This document shows positions 15,962-23,337 of a stretch of 35,808 nt of DNA, piece after piece. The stretch is from positions 1-35,808 of the forward strand of contig JAEZZG010000063.1 in assembly GCA_023442485.1 (NCBI GenBank). The letters run 5' to 3'. This stretch comes from Actinomycetes bacterium. GTDB lineage: Bacteria > Actinomycetota > Actinomycetes > Propionibacteriales > Propionibacteriaceae. Position 1 is the stretch's first letter; each line of letters begins with the position of its first letter. Position numbers and translations under genes: made by a program. Under the pieces are notes generated by a model that was not told the DNA's origin, searched no databases, and saw only the letters and a list, made by a program, of their open reading frames with translations.

Positions 15962-17398
15962 ATGACATTAGACTCCTCTCAACTGCTGGACCCCCTCCCC
16001 CAGGTTGACCAGATCAGCGCCTCGACCGTCTCCAAGGCAATCAACGAAAGCCCTTATCAGCCAGTGTTTATCGTCCTCGACGACGATCCGACTGGCACCC
16101 AATCGGTCGCCAATCTTCCGGTAATCACCTCTTGGAAGGAATCTGATTTCGACTGGGTCTTTTCCACCGGGCTGCCCGCCGTCTATGTGATGACGAATTC
16201 CCGCTCCCTCGACCCCGCCGACGCCGAGAAGATCAACCGCGAGGTGGTCCGCTCCGCGATGAGTGCTGCCAGTCGTAACCAGGTTGAGGTGGCTTTCATC
16301 TCTCGATCGGATTCCACCTTGCGCGGCCACTTCCCGCTCGAGCCTGAGGCCATCGCCGATGAGTTGGCTGCGAGAGGGGTACACATTGACGGAGTTGTGC
16401 TGATCCCTGCCTTCCCGGACGCTGGACGCATCACCGTCCACGGCACCCACTATGCCGGTTCCATGACTGCCGGGTTCACCCCGGTCGCTGACACGGAGTT
16501 TGCCCGCGACGCATCCTTCGGCTACACCAAATCCGTCCTCGCCGAATGGGTCGAAGAGAAGACGGGCGGTGACGTGAGTGCCTCCGCCGTGATCAAGGTT
16601 GACATCGACGATCTGCGCCGCGACCACCCCAAGGTGGTTGCACAATTGTTGCACGCCCATGATCGTCAACCCATCGTCTGTGACGCCACCTCTGAATCTG
16701 ACCTGCGCGCAATCGCCTTGGCTTTGATCGAGGCAGAGGCCCAGGGCAAGCGGTTCATCTACCGCGTCGGCCCGCCATTCGGACGGGCGCGGATCGGCCA
16801 GGCTGAACGCGAGCCACTCAGCGGGAATGAGATCGTGGAGCTGCGCGCCAAACGCGACGACCTCACTGCGGGTGGGCTGATCGTCGTCGGCTCCCACGTT
16901 TCGGTAACCAGCCGCCAGTTGGCGCGTCTTAGTGAGGACCGCGACCTTTCTCACTGCATCGTCGAGGTGCCGAAGGTGATAGACCCCACCAGCCGGGACT
17001 CGCACATCGCGGAGGTTGTCGAACAGGCCTTGGCGGCACTCGAGCGCGAATCAGTGGTGGTGTCGACATCACGCGAGCGCATCACCGGGACAGATGAGGC
17101 TGATTCGTTGCGGATTGCCCGAGACGTGTCATCGTCCCTGATTGAGATTACTCAACGGATTTTTGCCCACTGCACCCCGCGTTTTGTCATTGCCAAGGGT
17201 GGCATCACCTCGTCAGATATCGCCACTCATGGATTGGGGATTCGGCGGGCAATGGCGGTGGGATCGCTGCAGCGCGGGATTATTTCGCTGTGGCTAGCCG
17301 ATGACGGCCTGGCGCGGGGAATCCCTTATGTGGTGTTCGCGGGCAACGTCGGGGACGACGATTCGCTCATCGAGGTCGTCGAGAAGCTGTCGCATTAG
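15962..17398 (+). CDS. Four-carbon acid sugar kinase family protein (DUF1537, OtnK-like)
   Basis: Cytoplasmic kinase of the family that includes 3-oxo-tetronate 4-kinase (OtnK) and D-erythronate/D-threonate kinases. The N-terminal substrate domain opens with FIVLDDDPTGTQ (37-48; DDDPTG motif) and contains SRSDSTLRGHFP (114-125). The C-terminal nucleotide domain carries AKGGITSSD (411-419) and FAGNVGDDD (459-467). Length is 478 aa, normal for the family. I placed the start at the ATG with AAGGA 7 bases upstream, which trims 17 codons from the longest open frame. It is divergent from gntR and followed by an LtnD-like dehydrogenase. Together these suggest use of a threonate- or tetronate-like acid; the exact substrate is inferred. 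Confidence 0.9.
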   Translation: MTLDSSQLLDPLPQVDQISASTVSKAINESPYQPVFIVLDDDPTGTQSVANLPVITSWKESDFDWVFSTGLPAVYVMTNSRSLDPADAEKINREVVRSAMSAASRNQVEVAFISRSDSTLRGHFPLEPEAIADELAARGVHIDGVVLIPAFPDAGRITVHGTHYAGSMTAGFTPVADTEFARDASFGYTKSVLAEWVEEKTGGDVSASAVIKVDIDDLRRDHPKVVAQLLHAHDRQPIVCDATSESDLRAIALALIEAEAQGKRFIYRVGPPFGRARIGQAEREPLSGNEIVELRAKRDDLTAGGLIVVGSHVSVTSRQLARLSEDRDLSHCIVEVPKVIDPTSRDSHIAEVVEQALAALERESVVVSTSRERITGTDEADSLRIARDVSSSLIEITQRIFAHCTPRFVIAKGGITSSDIATHGLGIRRAMAVGSLQRGIISLWLADDGLARGIPYVVFAGNVGDDDSLIEVVEKLSH

Positions 17399-17552
17399 CG
17401 GTGGTGTAGGGTGCGCTAGCCCACCAACCGCTTCCGCCCCCTCACGAACCAACAATGGCATCCGGGCGATCACACCCTCGCACAACCCGACACCCGCATC
17501 CCCGCGATCACGTCACGATGACCCAGATCACGCCCGTGAGCCACCGTCCACT

Positions 17553-17640
17553 CCCCCCCCCAGCAAGACCCGCACCCCCCCAGCAACACCCACAACCACA
17601 GCAAGACCCACAACCACACCACCAAACACAACAAGTTTTC
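17553..17640 (+). repeat. C-rich, G-poor tandem repeat leader
   Basis: Two poly-C tracts (nine C at 17553-17561, seven C at 17575-17581) lead into an 18-base tandem repeat CAGCAAGACCCACAACCA (units at 17581-17598 and 17599-17616, plus a degenerate C-expanded unit at 17561-17580). G and T are almost absent from the plus strand for about 85 bases. The stretch lies in the otnK-ltnD spacer, just before the ltnD Shine-Dalgarno. An RNA this rich in C and poor in G resembles Rho-loading sites, and homopolymer C tracts are prone to slippage. Confidence 0.7.
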
Positions 17641-17656
17641 ACCAAAGGAGACCACA

Positions 17657-18532
17657 ATGAAGATCGCAGTCTTAGGAATCGGCGCGATGGGGTTGCCTAT
17701 GGCAACCAATCTGTCCACCCAATTCGAGGTGTGCGTATTCGACATCAACCCTGATCGGTTGCGTCTAGGCGCGCAAGCCGGGCTCGCCGTCTTTGACAGC
17801 GCCACCGAGTGCGTCAGGGACGCCGACGTCGTCCTCTTGGCAGTGCGCAACGGCAAACAACTCAACCAGGTTCTCTTCGGTGACGGGCAAGTCGCGGCTT
17901 CCATGAAGCCGAGGGCCACAGTCATCCTGACCTCAACCGTCGGCATGAACGCCGTCGCCGAGGTCACCCCACGTCTCGACGAAATCGGGCTAGGGCTCGT
18001 CGATGCGCCCGTATCTGGCGGCCCGGTCCGCGCTGGCAACGGGGACCTGCTCGTCGTGGTCGGGGCCCGCCCTGAGGTCTATGCCGCCACCAAACCGGTG
18101 CTAGACGTGATGTCATCTACGCTGGTCCTGGTTGGCGATGAACCCGGCAAGGGGCAGGCCACGAAGACGGTGAACCAACTCCTGTGTGGCGTGCACATCG
18201 CCGCTGCCGGGGAGGCGTTAGCCTTGGCCGCCGAGCTGGGGCTCGACGTGAAAGAAGCCCTTGACGCTTTGATGGCCGGTGCGGCCGCATCGTTCATGCT
18301 CGGCGACCGTGGCCAGCGCATGTTGCAGGCATACGGGGAGGAGCCGGTCGAGGTGAAATCGCGGCTGGACATCTTCACCAAGGACATGAATATCGTCACC
18401 TCTGCGGCGAAGGCCGTTGGGCTGGCCACCCCGGTAGCGGCGGCGGCTGAGCAGCTCTACCTCCTCGGCGCCACTGGCGGGCAAGGGGCCGAAGATGATT
18501 CCTCCGTGATCAAGGTTGTCAAACCCAGGTAA
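17657..18532 (+). CDS. 3-hydroxyisobutyrate dehydrogenase-family oxidoreductase (LtnD-like)
   Basis: NAD(P)-dependent beta-hydroxyacid dehydrogenase. N-terminal Rossmann motif LGIGAMG (6-12); substrate signature DAPVSGGPVRAGNGDL (117-132; SGG binds the carboxylate); catalytic Lys 170 in GKGQATKTVNQLL with N173. At 291 aa it fits L-threonate dehydrogenase (LtnD), tartronate semialdehyde reductase and 3-hydroxyisobutyrate dehydrogenase alike. The neighbouring OtnK-like kinase and GntR regulator favour L-threonate or a related acid. AAAGGAG precedes the ATG at good spacing. The 258-base gap after otnK holds the C-rich repeat leader. No OtnC aldolase or OtnI isomerase follows. Confidence 0.9.
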   Translation: MKIAVLGIGAMGLPMATNLSTQFEVCVFDINPDRLRLGAQAGLAVFDSATECVRDADVVLLAVRNGKQLNQVLFGDGQVAASMKPRATVILTSTVGMNAVAEVTPRLDEIGLGLVDAPVSGGPVRAGNGDLLVVVGARPEVYAATKPVLDVMSSTLVLVGDEPGKGQATKTVNQLLCGVHIAAAGEALALAAELGLDVKEALDALMAGAAASFMLGDRGQRMLQAYGEEPVEVKSRLDIFTKDMNIVTSAAKAVGLATPVAAAAEQLYLLGATGGQGAEDDSSVIKVVKPR

Positions 18533-18619
18533 GGGTGAAGCACCTGAGTCTGGGACGCCGGTTCCCGTCAGAGCACAGAGCGTCGTTGCCGACCCGGCCC
18601 CACCTGACCGGAAACCCGC

Positions 18620-18664
18620 ACCGGCCACACCGGCGACACCGGCCACATCAGCCACAGCGGCGAC
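18620..18664. repeat. Five-unit 9-bp tandem repeat
   Basis: ACCGGCCAC, ACCGGCGAC, ACCGGCCAC, ATCAGCCAC, AGCGGCGAC in a row, in the 165-base gap between the convergent ltnD-like gene and hspR. One frame would read Pro-Ala-Thr repeats, but it has no supported start and the ltnD frame has already stopped, so I treat it as non-coding. Confidence 0.6.
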
Positions 18665-18697
18665 TGGCCGTGTGGCTGAGGGACAGCAGCGAGGGAG

Positions 18698-19141
18698 CTA
18701 ACTACGCCCAGCAGGGAGTGATCTTGGGGCGGGGACGCTGTGGTGACGTCCCATGTGGACCGTCCCGGACGATTCAGCGGTGAAAACTCGCGAGTTCGAG
18801 AAAGACGTCGAGTTTTGTAGCAAGGTCTGCGCCTTCGTCAGGGCCATGCTCAACTGGGCGACTTGATGCTGTAGTTGATCGATGCGGTCGCTGAGCTCGA
18901 GAATCCGCTGGACCCCGGACAGGTTAATCCCTTCTTCTTGGGTCAGTTGCTGGACGATCAGCAATTTCTGGACGTCGCGCCTCGAATAGCGGCGTCCGCG
19001 CCCTGCCGTCCGTGACGGAACCACCAGGCCCATCCGGTCATAGGTCCGCAAGGTCTGGGGGTGCATATTGGCTAGTCGCGCCGCCACCGTCACCGTGAAC
19101 AGCGGCGAATCCAGATCGATGACTTGCAGATGTTGACTCAT
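18698..19141 (-). CDS. hspR: Heat-shock repressor HspR (MerR family)
   Basis: Autoregulatory repressor of the dnaK operon and clpB, acting at HAIR inverted repeats and in actinobacteria using DnaK as co-repressor. A MerR-type winged helix (about 15-80) contains FTVTVAARLANMHPQTLRTYDRMG (15-38) and GRGRRYSRRDV (48-58), the usual HspR signature; a coiled coil follows (about 80-102) and a variable tail. The length is 147 aa. The ATG overlaps the dnaJ stop by one base (TGATG), with GGAGG 6 bases upstream, so translation is coupled to dnaJ. A GTG one codon earlier is too close to the Shine-Dalgarno. Operators are seen at 12962-12982, 23234-23254 and 23261-23281. Confidence 0.95.
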   Translation of the reverse strand: MSQHLQVIDLDSPLFTVTVAARLANMHPQTLRTYDRMGLVVPSRTAGRGRRYSRRDVQKLLIVQQLTQEEGINLSGVQRILELSDRIDQLQHQVAQLSMALTKAQTLLQNSTSFSNSRVFTAESSGTVHMGRHHSVPAPRSLPAGRS

Positions 19142-20304
19142 CACGCACCTCCAAGCAAATGCTTCCTTGGATTCGGCTGAGCCACCTCGGCGTCAAACTC
19201 ACGCAACTTGTCTCGCGCCTTAGAGCTGACCTTGTCCGGCACCGCGATCTCCAGGGTAACCAACTGAGACCCTTGGGTGCCGTTCTTGCGGGCGATACCT
19301 CGTCCGGGAATCCTGAGCACCCGCCCATTCGGCGTTCCCGCAGCAACCTTGAGTTTGACCGGGGAACCGGTAAGGGTCGGGACCTCAATCTCGGCACCGA
19401 GGACGGCCTCGCCGAAAGTGATTGGGACGGTCACCGTCACGTCATCACCCTTGCGGCCAAAAACCGGGTGGGGGCGGACGTTGACGGTTACGTAGAGGTC
19501 GCCCGGTTGGCCGCCGTTTTCACCGCTGCCACCCTTGCCTTTGATCTTGACGCGCTGACCATCGGAGACGCCAGCCGGAACCCGCACCTGCATGGTTTGA
19601 GCCGAGCGTGCCCGTCCTGAACCTTGACATGCCAAGCAAGGGTTATCCACCAAGATTCCGCGCCCGCGACAATCGCTGCACGGGACAGTCGACCCGAACT
19701 GCCCGCCGCCTTCGTTGACGACGAAGCCGCTGCCTTGGCAACGAGAACACACCCTCGGGTTAGACCCTGCGGCCGCCCCGGTTCCGCGACACGATGTGCA
19801 GGCCTGCTGAGACACCTTCGGGACACCGACCGTGGTTCCTTTGATGGCTTCCTCGAAACTCACCGTCACCGAGGTTTCGATGTCGGCTCCACGACGATGT
19901 TGACGTTGCTCACGCGCACCGCCGCTATTGAAGAGGCCACCGAGGAGATCGCCGAAGTTCATCGACGACGCCGATGTGGTGGCGTTGCGGAAGAGATCGT
20001 TGATGTAGCTGGTGCCCGCACCACCTGCGCCACCTGGGCTGCGCTGGAAGAATCCGCCCATCCCTGAGCCGAGTAGGCTGCGTTGCTGATCGTATTTCTT
20101 CCGCGTCTCCGGGTCTGACAACACCGCATTCGCTTCGGAGACTTCCTTGAACCGGGTCTCTGCCTTCTTGTCTCCTGGATGCTGGTCGGGATGATTCTCT
20201 CGGGCGAGCTTGCGGAAGGCCTTCTTGATCTCAGCCTGAGTGGCATCTTTTGAGACACCGAGGACCTTGTAGTAGTCCTTCTCTAGCCAATCCTTGGTAT
20301 TCAC
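19141..20304 (-). CDS. dnaJ: Chaperone DnaJ (Hsp40)
   Basis: J-domain co-chaperone that delivers clients to DnaK and triggers its ATPase. J-domain 1-75 with HPD at 38-40; a Gly/Phe-rich linker with GGAGGAG; four zinc-finger repeats starting at C169 (CTSCRGTG), C186 (CSRCQGSG), C209 (CSDCRGRG) and C223 (CLACQGSG); then the C-terminal client domain. Length 387 aa. The start is a GTG preceded by AGGGG about 7 bases upstream. It lies 62 bases after grpE, and its TGA overlaps the hspR ATG. This is the operon-linked DnaJ type typical of actinobacteria, which often have a second copy elsewhere. Confidence 0.97.
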   Translation of the reverse strand: MNTKDWLEKDYYKVLGVSKDATQAEIKKAFRKLARENHPDQHPGDKKAETRFKEVSEANAVLSDPETRKKYDQQRSLLGSGMGGFFQRSPGGAGGAGTSYINDLFRNATTSASSMNFGDLLGGLFNSGGAREQRQHRRGADIETSVTVSFEEAIKGTTVGVPKVSQQACTSCRGTGAAAGSNPRVCSRCQGSGFVVNEGGGQFGSTVPCSDCRGRGILVDNPCLACQGSGRARSAQTMQVRVPAGVSDGQRVKIKGKGGSGENGGQPGDLYVTVNVRPHPVFGRKGDDVTVTVPITFGEAVLGAEIEVPTLTGSPVKLKVAAGTPNGRVLRIPGRGIARKNGTQGSQLVTLEIAVPDKVSSKARDKLREFDAEVAQPNPRKHLLGGA

Positions 20305-20366
20305 CCTTGCACCCCTTTCGTTGGATTGATCAGGCAGTTCATCGAATAGTGAGGCGACCCGCTAGG

Positions 20367-21134
20367 TTATTCGTCGTCTGCTGGCATGTCGACGATCACC
20401 CTTGCTGGCCGAAGTACGCGATCGTTGAGTTTGTAGCCACGGACGAAGATTTCGCCGACGGTAGGCTCCGTCGTGCCTTCGCCGGGGCGCTGCATCAGTG
20501 CCTCGTGGATGTGCGGATCGAAGACCTCGCCGACTTCGCCGTAGGCGAAGAGGCCGTTCTTATTGGCGGCCTTGACTAACATGTCGACGATCTTGGTGAA
20601 CCCCTCCGAGGGTTCTTCATGGACGAAGGCCTGGTCGATCGCGTCAAAAACAGGCATCAAGTCTTCGACTACGTCCTCGATGCCTTTTTCGCGTGCGAGG
20701 GCGCGGTCGCGGTCTACGCGCTTCTTGTAATTGGCGTACTCGGCGTGGAGACGCTGAAGGTCTTCGGTGCGTTCTGCCAGCAGTTGAGCGAGCTCTAATT
20801 CGCGGTCGACAGGTTCCTGACCTTGGTCAGAGCTGGAATCGTCATCGGATTCACCGCCCTCGGCTTCACCGTCACCGCCAGCACCGCCGCCAGCACCGCC
20901 GCCTTCACCGTCAGCGCCACAACCCGCGTCACCACCGGCTGCAGCGCAGCTTCCGTCCTCAGCTCTACCGTCAAGGACGACCTCAGGGCCGACGCCAGCG
21001 TCAACACCGCCACCATCAACCCCAGCGCCAGCACTTCCACCATCTACGTCGTCAACGCCGTCAACAGTCGCCGGATCGGTGACGACGTCGTCATCCTTGG
21101 CTTCATCACACTGTGGCATCTGGGTGTCCGTCAT
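20367..21134 (-). CDS. grpE: Nucleotide exchange factor GrpE
   Basis: Releases ADP from DnaK. The C-terminal two thirds are a normal GrpE: a long dimerising helix (ELAQLLAERTEDLQRLHAEY, 114-133) and a beta domain with FDPHIHEALMQ and GEIFVRGYKLNDRVLRPARV. The first 105 or so residues are an unusually long acidic, glycine-rich, probably disordered extension, including a run of GGGAGGGAGG and only scattered hydrophobics. Total 255 aa, longer than the roughly 200 aa of many GrpE proteins. The ATG has a strong AGGAGGAG. It lies between dnaK (115-base spacer containing a hairpin) and dnaJ. Confidence 0.96.
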   Translation of the reverse strand: MTDTQMPQCDEAKDDDVVTDPATVDGVDDVDGGSAGAGVDGGGVDAGVGPEVVLDGRAEDGSCAAAGGDAGCGADGEGGGAGGGAGGDGEAEGGESDDDSSSDQGQEPVDRELELAQLLAERTEDLQRLHAEYANYKKRVDRDRALAREKGIEDVVEDLMPVFDAIDQAFVHEEPSEGFTKIVDMLVKAANKNGLFAYGEVGEVFDPHIHEALMQRPGEGTTEPTVGEIFVRGYKLNDRVLRPARVIVDMPADDE

Positions 21135-21178
21135 GAACTTTCTCCTCCTGAGATCTAGGTGTGGTTGACATTGGCACT

Positions 21179-21212
21179 AAGGGCGCGGGGATCGCATCCA
21201 CCCCACGCCCTT
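21179..21212 (-). terminator. Intercistronic hairpin between dnaK and grpE
   Basis: AAGGGCG-C-GGGG (21179-21190) pairs with CCCC-A-CGCCCTT (21201-21212) with one mismatch around a 10-base loop. There is no U-run. The position within the operon suggests a partial terminator or a 3'-end stabiliser that would leave dnaK mRNA more abundant than grpE-dnaJ-hspR. Confidence 0.55.
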
Positions 21213-21249
21213 GGCCGGACCAGGCGTACCGTAGGCACGCCCTCAACCA

Positions 21250-23091
21250 TTACTTCTTGTCATCCTCATCGACGATCTCGGCGTCAATGACGTCATCGTC
21301 GCCAGCAGTATCTTGCGGGGTCTCCGACGACGCGTTGGTTGCCTGAGCGTTCTGAGCTGCCTGGTAGATGGCCTGACCCATGGCAGATGCCTTCTGGTTC
21401 AGATCATCCATCGCGGCGCGAACCTCGTCGTTGTTGTCGGTACCCTTCAGGGCCTCCTTCAACTTGTCGAGGGCCTCAACGACCGGCGCCTTGACATCCT
21501 CAGGGATGGAATCCTTGTTTTCGTCGAGCAGCTTCTCGGTGCGGAAGGCGAGAGCGTCAGCTTCGTTACGCATCTCCACTTCCTCACGACGACGCTTGTC
21601 CTCTTCGGCGTGGGCTTCAGCCTCGCGAACCATGCGGTCGATCTCATCCTTACCGAGGGCGGAACCACCGGTCACCGTCATGGACTGTTCCTTGCCGGTA
21701 GCCATGTCTTTCGCAGAGACGTGGACGATACCGTTGGCGTCAATGTCGAAGGTGACCTCGATCTGCGGCAAGCCACGCGGGGCGGGCATCAGGCCGGTCA
21801 ACTCGAAGTTACCCAGCGACTTGTTGTCGCGGGCAAACTCGCGCTCACCCTGGTAGACCTGGATCATCACCGACGGCTGGTTGTCCTCAGCGGTGGTGAA
21901 GATATCGGAACGCTTCGTCGGGATCGTGGTGTTACGGTCGATCATCTTCGTCATCATGCCGCCCTTGGTTTCGATACCAAGACTCAGCGGAGTGACGTCA
22001 AGCAGCAACACATCCTTGACTTCGCCCTTGAGCACACCGGCCTGCAAGGATGCACCGAGAGCGACGACCTCATCAGGGTTGACCGTCTTATTGGCTTCCT
22101 TACCAGAAAGTTCGCGAACCAACTCGGTCACTGCCGGCATACGGGTCGAGCCACCAACCAGAATCACCTGGTCGATCTTGTCCACCGTCACCTTGGCGTC
22201 TTTGAGTACCGCGTTGAAGGGCTCACGGCAACGATCCAGGAGGTCTTGGGTCATCCTCTGGAAGTCTGCGCGGGTCAGCTTCTCGTCGAGGTGAAGCGGG
22301 CCTTCGGCGCCAGCCGTGATGTAGGGCAGGTTGATCTGGGTCTCAGAGGCACTCGACAGCTCGATCTTGGCGCGCTCTGCAGCTTCTTGCAGACGCTGAC
22401 GGGCCATCTTGTCCTTCGACAAGTCGATACCGTGGTTGTTCTTGAACTGAGTCACCAGCCAATCGACGATCCGCTGATCCCAGTCGTCACCGCCGAGGCG
22501 GTTATCACCCTTGGTCGCCTTCACCTCAAAGACACCGTCGGAGATATCGAGTAGCGAGACATCGAAGGTGCCGCCACCGAGGTCGAAGATCAGGACGGTT
22601 TGTTCCTGTTCACCCTTGTCAAGGCCATAAGCCAAGGCCGCTGCGGTGGGTTCGTTGATGATTCGGTCAACCTTGAGGCCAGCGATTTCGCCAGCTTCCT
22701 TCGTTGCCTGACGCTCGGCGTCGGAGAAGTAGGCGGGAACGGTGATCACCGCATTGGTGACGTCCTCACCGAGGTAAGCCTCAGCGTCAGCCTTGAGCTT
22801 CTGCAAGATGAAAGCCGAAATCTGCTGCGGCTTGTAAGACTTTCCGTCAATGTCCACCGTCCACGACGTACCCATGTGGCGCTTGACGGAACGGATAGTG
22901 CGGTCAGGGTTCGTCACCGCCTGACGCTTAGCTACTTCACCACGCAGCACATCGCCGTTCTTAGCGAATGCCACCACAGACGGTGTGGTGCGCGAACCCT
23001 CAGCGTTAGCAATGATGGTCGGCTCGCCGCCTTCGAGGACAGCAACAACCGAGTTCGTGGTGCCGAGGTCGATACCAACTGCACGTGCCAT
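21250..23091 (-). CDS. dnaK: Chaperone DnaK (Hsp70)
   Basis: ATP-driven chaperone at the head of the heat-shock operon. The 613-residue protein has the full Hsp70 layout: phosphate-binding loop GIDLGTTNSVVAV near residue 5, IINEPTAAALAYG, DLGGGTFDVSLLDI, the interdomain linker DVLLLDVTPLSLGIET, a substrate-binding domain and a lid ending in an acidic tail (DDDVIDAEIVDEDDKK). The start is the ATG at 23091 with GGAGG 5 bases upstream; four extra in-frame codons upstream are the Shine-Dalgarno itself. The 5' leader is about 125 bases. Two HAIR operators overlie the promoter. Confidence 0.99.
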   Translation of the reverse strand: MARAVGIDLGTTNSVVAVLEGGEPTIIANAEGSRTTPSVVAFAKNGDVLRGEVAKRQAVTNPDRTIRSVKRHMGTSWTVDIDGKSYKPQQISAFILQKLKADAEAYLGEDVTNAVITVPAYFSDAERQATKEAGEIAGLKVDRIINEPTAAALAYGLDKGEQEQTVLIFDLGGGTFDVSLLDISDGVFEVKATKGDNRLGGDDWDQRIVDWLVTQFKNNHGIDLSKDKMARQRLQEAAERAKIELSSASETQINLPYITAGAEGPLHLDEKLTRADFQRMTQDLLDRCREPFNAVLKDAKVTVDKIDQVILVGGSTRMPAVTELVRELSGKEANKTVNPDEVVALGASLQAGVLKGEVKDVLLLDVTPLSLGIETKGGMMTKMIDRNTTIPTKRSDIFTTAEDNQPSVMIQVYQGEREFARDNKSLGNFELTGLMPAPRGLPQIEVTFDIDANGIVHVSAKDMATGKEQSMTVTGGSALGKDEIDRMVREAEAHAEEDKRRREEVEMRNEADALAFRTEKLLDENKDSIPEDVKAPVVEALDKLKEALKGTDNNDEVRAAMDDLNQKASAMGQAIYQAAQNAQATNASSETPQDTAGDDDVIDAEIVDEDDKK

Positions 23092-23224
23092 GTTTTCCTC
23101 CAAAATTATCTGACGGCTGCTGACCTATGATCAGCCGATCCCGACGGTGGCTTCCGTGGCGAGATAAGCCGTTGTGGTCTGGATTGTGCCTAGGTCCACC
23201 CATTCAGAGTGGAACAACGCCACT

Positions 23225-23281
23225 AGCGTAGCGATTGAGCCCTAGACACTCAACCTCCAAGTTGAGTACACCTGACTCAAC
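23225..23281 (-). promoter_or_regulatory. dnaK promoter with two HspR operators (HAIR)
   Basis: On the minus strand: -35 TTGAGT (23253-23248), exactly 17 bases, -10 TACGCT (23230-23225). One HAIR, ATTGAGC-N7-ACTCAAC (23234-23254, plus-strand reading), overlaps the -35 and spacer. A second, perfectly symmetric GTTGAGT-N7-ACTCAAC (23261-23281) lies just upstream, 27 bases centre to centre. Streptomyces dnaK promoters are likewise known to carry several HAIRs. The second site is only 57 bases from the start of the divergent hydrolase gene. Confidence 0.93.
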
Positions 23282-23324
23282 CTTCCCTCCTGCGAACTTA
23301 TTCCCCGTTCGCCACATTTTTCTC

Positions 23325-23330
23325 TAAACT
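23325..23330 (+). promoter_or_regulatory. Candidate leaderless -10 box (TAAACT)
   Basis: TAAACT with 7 bases to the ATG at 23338 and no Shine-Dalgarno. The stronger HAIR ends 43 bases upstream of this box, close enough for HspR to touch this promoter's upstream region. Confidence 0.45.
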
Positions 23331-23337
23331 GACCGCT

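Noticed and set aside
17142..17155. TTGAG...CTCAA inside the OtnK-like gene, resembling an HspR site
   Set aside because: The spacing is 4 bases instead of the 9 in a HAIR, and it lies deep inside a coding region.
18516..18701. 61-codon frame with Pro-Ala-Thr repeats after the dehydrogenase
   Set aside because: It starts inside the dehydrogenase gene in another frame without a Shine-Dalgarno; the content comes from a 9-bp tandem repeat.
21313..22554. 413-codon open frame antisense to dnaK
   Set aside because: It is the mirror of a highly biased coding sequence, with no Shine-Dalgarno and no family resemblance; dnaK is certain.
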